A program made the translations under genes and the position numbers. The notes below the pieces were generated by a model. The model saw nothing but the letters and a program-made list of their open reading frames with translations, searched no databases and was not told where the DNA came from. DNA of 34,266 nucleotides from Bremia lactucae (lineage: Eukaryota > Oomycota > Peronosporomycetes > Peronosporales > Peronosporaceae), in contig NC_090610.1 in the NCBI RefSeq assembly GCF_004359215.1, forward strand, positions 15,730,834-15,765,099. The letters run 5' to 3'. The number at the start of each line of letters is the position of its first letter. Positions within the stretch are counted from its first letter, which is position 1. This document shows positions 20,926 through 30,475 of the stretch, piece by piece.

Positions 20926-21953
20926 TGTAGGCAGGCACGTCTTAATATGGCCACGCTCTACTTAAGCACACACCTAGCACAGCGAGGAAGCGGTTTGAAC
21001 GACTCTCCCACGGGCAGTGAGGTTGTTGTGGTGGGCGCCTTTAAAGACCTCACCTAGCGCACTAAGTACCTTAGTACAAGTGACGTGACGGGAGCGGTAA
21101 TCCGGCTCCACGTGCGCACGTTTTAACTAGGAACTAGTTTTTAGACTGATTTATATTTAATCGTATAAAATATAAACACCTAAATCTAACCAACCCTAAA
21201 ATGTCATCACTAATAATATGTATTGCGAGCGTATCTTTCTAGATCAACGGGTGACGCAAGCCGTCATCCCTGCTAATGTGAATGCCCTCAGGGACGTCAC
21301 ATACACAAGTGTGGGTCACAACTTTAACCACACCCAAGTAGTAGGTACAATTATATCACTTAAGTATATTGTGCAGTCGTACTAACAACCGTACCACAAG
21401 TGAGGCCATCGCACTCACTCGTAGTACATCCACACGCTTGTGGACGCTCCAAGACGTTTATCAGATGGCCATCTGATGAACAAGTGGCAGGCATCATCAC
21501 GGATCGATGCTGCCAGCTGATCCTTGGCTGATATTTTCTTAGCCAAGGTAAACCTAGGATGACATCAAATTTTTCAGTACGATGAAATCATCATCGTGCT
21601 GTAAATCTTGTAACATGTAGTAGATTTCACTACGCGTTTCATTACTGTTATCGATGCGCCTGTCGCAAGACGCACCGTCATCCTCGTTGGAGGGATGTCG
21701 CGCCTAACATATTTGAGCCTACGACCCTCTAGCGACTGGCGACGAATAAAGTTATCCGACGCTCCACAGTCCACTAGGGCTCTAAGTGACAAATCATTTG
21801 TCACTTTTAATTTCAAGGTGATGAGGTATCCCTCATTACCAGGTGCAGAGATACATAATGATTATGTGTCTGGAGTAATTGTCCATCCCCTTAAGTACAC
21901 TTTGTGTACTTAACGGGGATTGTCTAACATAAGGGCAATTTTAGCCTGTCACA
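20926..21953 (-). mobile_element. LTR2, 3' LTR of element B, with a protease fragment inside
   Basis: In minus sense it starts TGTGACAGGCTAAAATTGCC at 21953 and ends GCCTGCCTACA at 20926. The start matches the LTR2 copies at 32956 and 33501; the end matches 27763-27879. About 510 bp of non-LTR sequence (21364-21873) interrupts it. The polypurine tract on its right marks it as a 3' LTR of an element coding on the minus strand. Confidence 0.78.
21364..21873 (-). pseudogene. Retroelement protease fragment inside LTR2
   Basis: The minus strand at 21816-21574 reads LKVTNDLSLRALVDCGASDN, then a RRQSLEGRRLKYVRRD segment and MTVRLATGAS. This is the aspartic protease domain of gypsy elements with its catalytic D-C-G-A motif, and no other pol domain is attached. 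The intact LTR2 copy at 32956 lacks this segment and reads straight through the join (CAATTAATTAAG). Confidence 0.82.
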
Positions 21954-21970
21954 CCATCCCCCCTTTTAAG
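21954..21970 (-). promoter_or_regulatory. Polypurine tract of element B
   Basis: The minus strand reads CTTAAAAGGGGGGATGG directly before the LTR2 terminus TGTGAC, the expected place for plus-strand priming. Confidence 0.72.
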
Positions 21971-22034
21971 AACGATTTTTCATTTTGCAAATTTGTCAAA
22001 GAGGACAGTGGAATAGCTAGGTAATTCTCTCACT

Positions 22035-22120
22035 CACTCTTGCTACCTGTTTTACACGGAGCCAAATTTGCCATCTAAAAGAGGCATATTCGGCTCCGTG
22101 TAAAACAGGTAGCAAGAGTG
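22035..22120. repeat. Perfect 29-bp inverted repeat with 28-nt loop
   Basis: Arm 22035-22063 is exactly complementary to 22092-22120. The loop contains GCCATCTAAAAGAGGCA, repeated almost identically just after the second arm (GCCATCTATAAGAGGCA). This looks like a local inverted duplication by template switching. It lies 65-150 bp from the polypurine tract. Confidence 0.92.
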
Positions 22121-22136
22121 CCATCTATAAGAGGCA

Positions 22137-23652
22137 ATGTTGGTGGGTCATCTGCGAAGACACCCACTCAACCACGCGCGAAGCGCACGCGCCGCATTAA
22201 ATTGCGCTACAGTTACAACGCAGACAGCTACTGCTGCTGTCGCATTAACTGGGCTGAATGATTCATCCCAATTCCACAGTGAGGATGTCAATCCGTCGAT
22301 CTTTGTTGACTACAATGAGTCGACACCGCTACCATCACCTCGCAGTAGTTATGAAGACAGCGAGCTTATGAGGAAGGATGATGGCGCGTTATTGCCCTTC
22401 CAAACTCTTTTCGTTATTCCAAACATGGAGGCAACAACGTTTCCTAATGCTATCTCGTCGTCTGCGCTGGCTAACGCAGCGACCATTAATGAAAGCGCTG
22501 GCCATAAAGGCGCAGCTGCTTCTACGTCTACTGTTAGACCAATATTCATAAAAGTTCTGACATTGAGGAGCCTGAATGTAAAGCCTCACCGACGATACGT
22601 GAGCGCGCTCAGCCGGTGTCACAAGCCAGTTGTATCGAGCGTGGCTATTTGACGGGTGGCATACCACTTATGCCCCCTCCATCTCAATGGCCTCGTGCCC
22701 ACGAGCGAGAGCATCGCAACTTCAGCTAGCTTTTGTAGACGCACATAATTAATTTGGCGTCTATGATCCATGGAGGGCTGAGGGGAAATAGCTTGGACGT
22801 ATTTTTCCGATCCCAGTCGTGTTGCGTTCGAATAAAACGCCCGACCAATACGAGGCGGAATTCTTGCGCCGCATTATTCCATATTCCCATGCGATTAAGC
22901 AGCGGTCGCAACGAACTAATTTCGCCCGCTTGCGTGTAAAAGAAACCATGGGCGGTACTGGTTCCCTGTATTTCTACTATGCTACTTTTGCTAGTCCATT
23001 TGAGAATAGCGAAGAGGCCTCAGCTGGTGCTCCTTGTTACAGGCAGTCACCGAGCCGGGCACGTCAATACGTAGCGTATCGATCGGCTCTAAAGAGTCAA
23101 AAATCTCAGAAAATCTCTCCATTGGACGAGGATCTGATACGTTTGCCTCACGGAGCGGTGGGCAAGCTATTCAACAAGGAAGCGCAAGCGTTTGGTTTCC
23201 ACCTCATCCATCAGGGCAGGTGGCGCCCGATATGTGTGGTGAATTCGCCCAACTACAACGGCTGTCTTACTTTCGTCCGTTCAGTCGCAGGCGATTATTC
23301 GCTGCCGTTAACGACATATTGCGGATCTCGATAGTCAAGTCTACGACTGACCTCGGCTCTTCAGGATGTCTGCGCGAAGGATCGTAATGGTTATGAACGC
23401 CCGAGACTTCGGCTTGACATCCTGGAGGAATTGGTGCTGAGGTACCCGCATTACACGCGTGGTATCCCTCGCTCTCCGAGTTTTTATCGTGGTGGGAGGA
23501 GGCATTCGGCTGAATTTTTTTACCTTCGCCGTCTCCCTCACCCGATCGACGCTCGGCTCACAGTCGGCGTCAACATCGGTCTCCTTAGACTGATGGAAGT
23601 ATGTGATGTCTTCTGGATCAACATTCCGTTTCAGACGACTTACGTAAAATAG
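22137..23652 (+). pseudogene. Antisense ORF between pol and the 3' LTR of element B (unknown protein)
   Basis: Two linked open stretches on the strand opposite to pol. The first, 22137-22652, is 171 codons, Ala/Thr-rich with an acidic SEDVNPSIFVDYNESTPLPS segment. The second, about 22603-23652, is one frame interrupted by three stops (near 22750, 22790 and at 23332). It contains VYDPWRAEGK, NKTPDQYEAEFLRRIIPYSH, SPLDEDLIRLPHGAVGKLFN and DARLTVGVNIGLLRL. Together they suggest a protein of roughly 500 residues. I do not recognise it. The long common frame argues for a former real gene. A captured host gene or an element accessory ORF are both possible. Confidence 0.55.
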
Positions 23653-23659
23653 GGGTGAG

Positions 23660-25060
23660 TCTTTATATACGAGGGAAGCGTGAACCTATAATTTAGGTCT
23701 CTAACCTTTTCGACTCCGTAAACGGCCCGATGTAACTTGGCAATAATTTCGTAGTACCTTCAGGTACTACAGAATTTGCATTTTTAGGTAGAGTAGCAGT
23801 ACTTTATCTCCAACACTAAAGCGTTCATTGTTTTTGCGAGCATTTCGGTCAGCATATCTTTTTGATTGTCCTGTGCGCTTTCCATTGCGTCACGGAATTT
23901 TCGTGTGATGGCTTATCGCTCATCCACAGAGCGTTGAGCCTCGCTCACGCTTTTGCATCTAATTCGCCAATGACACCGCCGAGAGCTCGGTCAGAGCACG
24001 TAGTTTTATTGACCACTGCTAAACTGGAAGGGTCACTAGGGCAAGTTTCTATCGATGACATGATAACCTTGCGGATCATCGTCATATTGACGAAACTATG
24101 TCCCTCATTCGCACCGAGCGTAGCGAGGGACGTCACCCACTAAGACTTGGGCTGCGCACAAACGAGACTGGCGTCCGAGGATGGCGCAGACCATATTAAA
24201 ATAAAACGGTGCTCACCCGTACTGGCGTGGACACTGTAATTTATAGCGAACTCCACAAAGGGCAATTGCTTGCTTCACTCTTTGGGAGTTGCTATCGTGC
24301 GTAAGACATCCGCCACGACCCGATTGGCACGTTCTGTTTGGCCATCGGTATGGGGATGATCTGCGGTCGACATGTGGAGCTTGTAACCCAGCAGCTCGAA
24401 AACATGTCGCCAAACCCAGACGGAAAACGTGGATCCCGGTCCGATACTATGGATTCGGTATTTTCAAGTTCCAGCCGCCCCCGGGGGGGGGTGGTTGTGC
24501 CCACAGTAACTTTGGGACTTTTCGGGTCCGGGTCCGAGATAAGGCAGTTTACCTCTCCTGTCACGCTATGCGACATGACGTAGCGGCTCCCTGCCCAGTT
24601 CCCGGGTCATCCATTACACCTCCCGGCGCCGGACCCAGGAGTGGTACTAGCCGAGGTTTCCGATAATGTTAGATCCGTCACCCACCCAGGCACTGCCCAG
24701 ATGGGAGGCTGCTTAACAATCACAGTCGCCCCGACCCCGTAACCCCTAAGCTACCGACGTCGGTCGGATAATATGGAATTGAGCAACCTGTGTAGTCGGT
24801 AAACATGATCCAGGAACAAGAGAGCTGCCTCCTTGCCTGTGATCGATGTCTTACATGGTGCTAAATGCACCATCTTGCTTAGTCTGTCTACAAAGACGTC
24901 TCGCCCTGTCCGACCCTTATGATCGGGCGGCATGCCAAACATAAAGTCCAAACTTACTGACTTCCAACAGTTGGTTGGAATCGGTAGCGGCTCGTCCTGA
25001 CTGTAGCTCTCTTTTATCTCAGAGGCCAATGAGCTCATCACGTGGTGTGCCTTCACGGTT
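23660..25060 (-). pseudogene. Integrase of element B, interrupted by a 305-bp insert
   Basis: On the minus strand the core starts near 25000 (SVSLDFMFGMPPDHKGR), continues FVDRLSKMVHLAPC with the first catalytic Asp, and reaches SILSDRR at about 24765. There a GC-rich insert interrupts it. It resumes SIVSDRDPRF near 24440 and HPHTDGQTERAN near 24340 with the catalytic Glu. More decayed C-terminal sequence runs to about 23660, with many stops. The zinc-binding H2C2 segment is missing: sequence jumps from the RNase H end (DALSRRTDFEVGHQES) almost directly to the core. No chromodomain was seen. Confidence 0.82.
24456..24760. mobile_element. GC-rich insert of about 305 bp in integrase
   Basis: Sequence unlike its surroundings, with a run of nine G after five C near 24480. 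It splits the SDRDPRF motif of integrase. It is flanked by an imperfect direct repeat, 24437-24455 and 24761-24779 (16 of 19 identical), that could be an aged target duplication. I see no clear terminal inverted repeats and no coding potential. The family is unknown. Confidence 0.5.
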
Positions 25061-25570
25061 GCCAACGTTGACGGATGAAATTGTGCTTTAGCACTTGACA
25101 CACTTTCCTGGTGTCCTACCTCGAAGTCTGTTCTGCGCGATAAAGCGTCAACCAAGACATTCGACTTACCCGGCTTGTATTCAGCTTTGAAATTAAACCA
25201 AAGAAGAATATAAACCATCTTGCCATTCTAGGCGAGAGGTGCGATGATTTTATTGCTATCCGCAATGATGCGTGATCCGTATAAACCACAAATGATTCGG
25301 TGCCCAATAGGTGCACACGAAACTTAACAAGAGCCTACTTTATTGAAAATAGCTCTTTGTCATGCACGAGGTAATATAATTCCGCGGCTTTTAAAAGATG
25401 GGACTGATAATAGATAACGCAGTCAACGCCGTCGTCATCCTTCTGCATGAGCGCGCTGCCGATTGCAAACTTACTTGCATCGCAGACGACGCTAAGGGGT
25501 TTATTCGCGTCTGGCATTGCCAAGACCGGTGCCTCCACAAGAGACTGCTTCACTGACGTGAACGCATCAT
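25061..25570 (-). pseudogene. RNase H of element B
   Basis: Minus-strand blocks are SLVEAPVLAMPDANKPLSVV with DASKFAIGSALMQ (25553-25335), ESFVVYTDHASLRIAI (about 25300-25250) and YKPGKSNVLVDALSRRTDF (about 25180-25120). Frames change between the blocks, so it is not functional as it stands. Confidence 0.85.
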
Positions 25571-25639
25571 CTTGTTCTTTTAACTAAATTCATTTTTTTA
25601 TGAAATTCATTCATGCGTCCTTTTAAGGAGGTCAGATAA

Positions 25640-26000
25640 TGATTTAGTTTTCTCAGCATAATTCTTGCTTTATTTATGCAAATAATTAGCGAGCCCTAAG
25701 AATTGGCGCGAATCCTTCACATGCCGTGCGATTAGCCATTCCTTTACTGATTTTACCTTGTCTGGGTCTGCTCGTTCACCATGTGCACCGACGATGCAGC
25801 CTAGTACAGGTATCTCAGGGACCCCTATGACGCACTTTTGCAAATTGACGTACAATTGGGCGTCCTTTAAAGTCTGCAACACAGCTTCTAAATGACGCTT
25901 GTGCGACTCTATTGCGCTCAGCCCGTCCTCGGCCCCACTATGCACGAATATATCGTCAAAGTAATGATGCGCGTAGACACGGTGCGTGACGCATCACGTG
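25640..26000 (-). pseudogene. C-terminal part of reverse transcriptase, element B
   Basis: The minus strand reads HHYFDDIFVHSGAEDG (about 25985-25940), then LYVNLQKCVIGVPEIPVLGC and FLGLANYLHK. The catalytic FDD is present, but about 200 N-terminal RT residues are missing. Protease-linker sequence runs directly into the FDD region. The 3626-bp tandem duplication starts inside this domain at 25756. Confidence 0.85.
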
Positions 26001-26229
26001 GTCCAGCACTCGGTTAATGGCTAACGAACCCCTTCCAACCGCACCGGGCTCTAGGCACTGTGTCGGTTCATGCGACACTTGACTTCCTGTCAGCTCGGCG
26101 TCTACTGCCACAAGCTTTTCGCTTTGTGCAAGACATTCAGACGCATGGCTACGTCTCATCGTCCTTTCACTTTCCCAGTCTCCACGAGTTGAATAGGAAT
26201 TGGTGACGTTTGACATCCCGTCAACGCAC

Positions 26230-26720
26230 CCTCAATTTTGATCGACACGACATCAGTTGCCGACGCCTCTCGCAGGAGCACATTTTTATCGGTTATCGGC
26301 GTAGAGTTCGCAATTGCGCGTGTACGCCAGTCTATCCATGGTTGGTGTTTCGCTATTTATGACATGCCTAGGATGAGGTCATATGGACTCTCCATACCTA
26401 GCACTGTGAACTTCTCCTAGCGAGAAAAGTCAATAAAACTAAATGCGAGCTCTACCTGAACTCCCTTAGACTTAACGAGCGCATTGTTCGCTAAACGAAC
26501 GGTCGCCCCATCTCGCTTGCCATCCTGGCAAAGCTACTCAACATCGACGGTCTCTGTTTTTAAGCCACGAGTTTCACAAAATTCTGGGATGCACCCGACT
26601 CCACAAGGAGGGTCATCACAAGGTCATAGCCACGTACTTGAGCGCTATAGACCAGCAGGGTTGAGGTCGGAAATTTCAACACTTCATGGACTATGCTACC
26701 CATTTGTTCGATAACTCTAA
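26230..26720 (-). pseudogene. Protease region of element B
   Basis: Near 26640-26580 the minus strand reads GYDLVMTLLVESGASQNF, corresponding to the D-S/T-G-A catalytic loop of gypsy proteases. Glu stands in place of the catalytic Asp. Downstream sequence is full of stops. It sits between gag and the RT remnant, as expected. Confidence 0.65.
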
Positions 26721-26849
26721 ATTTAGGGCTAGTTTCAAAGTCTGCGTCAGTAGGGTACCCCGCCCCTACTGCGCACCTCTATTTCGCGTGTCTCGCACGC
26801 TGGTTCTTGCTATTGCCCTATGGGAAGAGAGTCCTCTTGCTGGCGTCTT

Positions 26850-27560
26850 CGCCCCAGCCAGGACCCTGGCATAGCAGCGAACTATCATATGGCCGCACTT
26901 GCCGCATCTAAAGCAGACAACGGCTGCATTGCCCACTCCATATGAGTGGCATCTGTCCTCTCGGCCGACGGCTTATACCAAACTGTCGCCGAGGCACTGT
27001 TGTAGGATTGCTCCTCAACTAAAGCAATTTGGATTGCCTCTTCCATCGTCGACGACACCTTTCAAAAAAGGGCCTGTCGCGATGGGCCATGCCGTAGTCC
27101 GTTCATAAACGTGGGCACCTTAATGTAGCTCTGGAATCGGACCTACGGTTATGGGAGCCGACAGCGAGCGCATCTCTTGCACATACTCTTGGAGAGATCG
27201 CTTCGCCTGTCGCGCCCCAAAGAAGCGCGCCTTAAGCAACACTTCGTTGTTCGGCGGCTGGTACATGGAGCGAATCTTTTCCTTAAAGATCGCCCATGAA
27301 GGGAACGCTTTTCTGCCCGCCATAAGCGCCGAGTAAGCCCACTCTGAGGCCTTACCGCGCAGATGCGACATAGCGTACGACACCATCCAGCTGTCGTCCT
27401 CGATGAGCTGGGGGACACCACATTGCTCCACGGCTCAAAGCCAGTGGACAATCGTGTGCACTGCAGTTCCATTGAACTTGGGCGGGTCTATCCGAATGGG
27501 CTTCGGCTGATGCGGCCGGGCGGAGAGCATATTAACAGTCCTGTTGAGAGCCTCGCTCCG
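26850..27560 (-). pseudogene. Gag of element B (copy 1) with CCHC knuckle
   Basis: The core is the minus-strand frame 27431-27120, with VSYAMSHLRGKASEWAYSAL, AFPSWAIFKEKIRSMYQPPN and QEYVQEMRSL, a standard retrotransposon gag domain. A CCHC knuckle CFRCGKCGHMIVRC lies near 26910-26870. Stops and one or two frameshifts break it. A stop also lies just before the core frame near 27435. Confidence 0.85.
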
Positions 27561-27762
27561 ATCCTGCTCACCCTCAGCTCATCCTGAGTCTGAGTGACGA
27601 GGTGTCGTATATCCACGATTACTATCACATACCTTACCAGGAACGGAGTGGTAAGGGCTAATCAAAAAATGAAGTAGCGAAGCTCGAGCACGATAGGCAG
27701 GGTCAGCCATACTAGCTTGTGCCTCCATCGCCAATGAGTCCTACCATCTGGACCATCGGGTT

Positions 27763-27879
27763 TGAGGTCACTAAGGCGCCAATCTCACTACACCAAGAGA
27801 AGCAGGTTAAACCGCTTCCTCGTTGTGCTGGGGTGTGTGCTTAAGTAGAGGGTGCCGCATAAAGAAATGCCTGCCTACA
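27763..27879 (+). mobile_element. LTR2 3' end on the plus strand (copy 1)
   Basis: GAGGTC...AAACCGCTTCCTCG to GCCTGCCTACA matches the reverse complement of 20926-21050. Orientation is opposite to the adjacent gag of element B, so it belongs to a second, plus-sense LTR2 insertion. Confidence 0.72.
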
Positions 27880-28267
27880 CTTGGTAGCACTTGAGTTCCT
27901 TCCTACTGCCCGCATCTCTGAGCATGTCAGTGAGGATGAGCCTCAATATCGATCGGACTCATTTCCTCCACCTCTCAAAGATCATCGTGAGATGGCAGAG
28001 AACTTGGCGCAGAAACTTGGTGAGCAAGCCCTGGCCAGGCTCTTGTGCAGTCCTCCTGGGCAACATGCTGCTCAGTTGCAGCAGATTGAGGCATTCGAGC
28101 TCGGACGGCGGAGATCCGCGTCCGCGGAACAAAGTCATGCTACGGTGGAGCCGATCATGAATTTGCAAGAAATAAGTTTCGTGCTACGAGTCTCGGCGTG
28201 CCCAGAGCGAAAAGAGATTCGAGAGTCTAATTTCTCTTTAACAGAAGAAAATTCGACCTTCTTTTGA
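27880..28267 (+). pseudogene. Leader/gag-start ORF of a plus-sense LTR2 element (copy 1)
   Basis: Open for 128 codons; the first ATG in frame is at 27992 (MAENLAQKLGEQALARLL). The product is Gln/Leu-rich and helical-looking (GQHAAQLQQIEAFELGRRRS), ending SNFSLTEENSTFF. Its place just after a primer-binding site suggests a gag N-terminus, but I see no gag domain. A continuation beyond 28267 is absent, replaced by LTR3-like sequence. Confidence 0.4.
27882..27890 (+). promoter_or_regulatory. Primer-binding site of a plus-sense LTR2 element
   Basis: TGGTAGCAC two bases after the LTR2 end, the same motif and spacing as in element A. This supports 27763-27879 being a 5' LTR end. A second copy is at 31508. 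Confidence 0.6.
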
Positions 28268-28429
28268 AACGTTGCGGATTTTACTCGCCTTTTCTTCTTC
28301 AACGAATAACTAGAAACTATGTTGATAAGTGATACTTGCAATTTTGTCGACCCCGAAATGGTGAAGTGGCATGAGTATCACTTTAATGAACTCTTCGTGG
28401 TTTAATTTCGTCGCTTAAGGTCTTGTACA

Positions 28430-28696
28430 CACTTCGTTGCGCAAAGACTGCGAGGCGACTGGAAGGCAGAAACATCGCAAGGGGGTATATAAGGCACGGG
28501 TGGGTAGTGCGAAGCACATATCCCGATCTCTCGAGTTATAGACTCAGTTATTTTGATACCAAATTAGTTTATTCACCTCAATCGAGTTTTGGCAAACTAA
28601 TTACATAGCGCGAGCTGAATTTGTAGATACTATGATTGCTTCTTAAAGCTTAGAAGGGGTAGTACTGAAGCAGTACTAGCAAAAAGCCCCGCTACA
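28430..28696 (+). mobile_element. LTR3-like sequence with TATA box (copy 1)
   Basis: It ends AGCCCCGCTACA at 28696, resembling the LTR1 terminus CCCCGTTACA. A TATATAA box lies at 28486-28492 and a U5-like hairpin at 28660-28678. The left end was not found. No primer-binding site follows, so it is probably a solo or 3' LTR end. Confidence 0.5.
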
Positions 28697-29329
28697 TACG
28701 ACCATAGTAGAGGAAACGACCTTGAGCCGCGTGGACGATATGCAAAAAAACAGCAATAGCAAAAGTCACACCCTATGATTTCGGTCATCAATATCCGTCA
28801 TTTCGAAAAAGCAAACTTTTTCTTGAGGAACTGGCGTAGCAACCGGGTTTCGCTGATATGATCAACCGACCTACACTGATAACAGTCCAAGAAGAAATAG
28901 AAGGAAAGCGCCGTGCCAATTTAACAGCCTTTGGATTGGTAAAGTAGTTGAGTCAGATTGTTGTCATTTTAAAAAGATCAAATAGTCATCTTTAAGTACT
29001 TGAAGTAGTGCTGCAATTGGTTTGACTGATTCCGCATTTTACCCTGTAAAATAAAAGAATAGGAATAAAATCTCAACTAATTTAATAAGTACACAACATC
29101 CTGACGCTGATTCAGGACATTATTTTTAAATGTAGATGTCCCTCATTTTAGCTCTTTTTGATGAATCTTGCAGGACAATTGTTTTTCTTGCTATGCGAGG
29201 TCTAGCTCCAGATTGGTCCTTTGAATGGTAGTATTTGCCTCGATAGTAAATATTCGTGCTATTGGATGCCCAGCAGTATTTTTTTCATTTTATATGGTTA
29301 TGCTTACCATTCTTTTCACTAACAACCTC
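28697..29329. other. Non-coding AT-rich DNA (copy 1)
   Basis: I see no reading frame, domain or repeat other than its second copy at 32323-32955. Confidence 0.5.
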
Positions 29330-29381
29330 TGTAACGGACTAAAGTTGCCCTAATGTTACACGATCCCTATTAAGTACATTT
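29330..29381 (+). mobile_element. LTR2 start, cut by the tandem duplication junction
   Basis: TGTAACGGACTAAAGTTGCC and the following bases match the complete start at 32956. The match stops at 29381, where RT sequence of the second tandem copy begins. Confidence 0.85.
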
Positions 29382-29626
29382 CCTTGTCTGGGTCTGCTCG
29401 TTCACCATGTGCACCGACGATGCAGCCTAGTACAGGTATCTCAGGGACCCCTATGACGCACTTTTGCAAATTGACGTACAATTGGGCGTCCTTTAAAGTC
29501 TGCAACACAGCTTCTAAATGACGCTTGTGCGACTCTATTGCGCTCAGCCCGTCCTCGGCCCCACTATGCACGAATATATCGTCAAAGTAATGATGCGCGT
29601 AGACACGGTGCGTGACGCATCACGTG
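29382..29626 (-). pseudogene. RT fragment, copy 2
   Basis: Same sequence as 25756-26000: FDD motif and CVIGVPEIPVLGC. It is cut at 29382 by the junction, so it lacks the FLGLANYLHK end present in copy 1. Confidence 0.85.
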
Positions 29627-29855
29627 GTCCAGCACTCGGTTAATGGCTAACGAACCCCTTCCAACCGCACCGGGCTCTAGGCACTGTGTCGGTTCATGCG
29701 ACACTTGACTTCCTGTCAGCTCGGCGTCTACTGCCACAAGCTTTTCGCTTTGTGCAAGACATTCAGACGCATGGCTACGTCTCATCGTCCTTTCACTTTC
29801 CCAGTCTCCACGAGTTGAATAGGAATTGGTGACGTTTGACATCCCGTCAACGCAC

Positions 29856-30346
29856 CCTCAATTTTGATCGACACGACATCAGTTGCCGACGCCTCTCGCA
29901 GGAGCACATTTTTATCGGTTATCGGCGTAGAGTTCGCAATTGCGCGTGTACGCCAGTCTATCCATGGTTGGTGTTTCGCTATTTATGACATGCCTAGGAT
30001 GAGGTCATATGGACTCTCCATACCTAGCACTGTGAACTTCTCCTAGCGAGAAAAGTCAATAAAACTAAATGCGAGCTCTACCTGAACTCCCTTAGACTTA
30101 ACGAGCGCATTGTTCGCTAAACGAACGGTCGCCCCATCTCGCTTGCCATCCTGGCAAAGCTACTCAACATCGACGGTCTCTGTTTTTAAGCCACGAGTTT
30201 CACAAAATTCTGGGATGCACCCGACTCCACAAGGAGGGTCATCACAAGGTCATAGCCACGTACTTGAGCGCTATAGACCAGCAGGGTTGAGGTCGGAAAT
30301 TTCAACACTTCATGGACTATGCTACCCATTTGTTCGATAACTCTAA
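29856..30346 (-). pseudogene. Protease region, copy 2
   Basis: Duplicate of 26230-26720, including the Asp-to-Glu change in the catalytic motif. Confidence 0.6.
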
Positions 30347-30475
30347 ATTTAGGGCTAGTTTCAAAGTCTGCGTCAGTAGGGTACCCCGCCCCTACTGCGC
30401 ACCTCTATTTCGCGTGTCTCGCACGCTGGTTCTTGCTATTGCCCTATGGGAAGAGAGTCCTCTTGCTGGCGTCTT

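Larger units (their letters stand above)
25756..29381. repeat. Tandem duplication copy 1, 3626-bp unit
   Basis: Every base I compared recurs 3626 bp to the right, apart from five substitutions between 27055 and 27389. The left edge lies in RT (ACCTTGTCTGGG); the right edge lies 52 bp inside LTR2. Confidence 0.95.
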
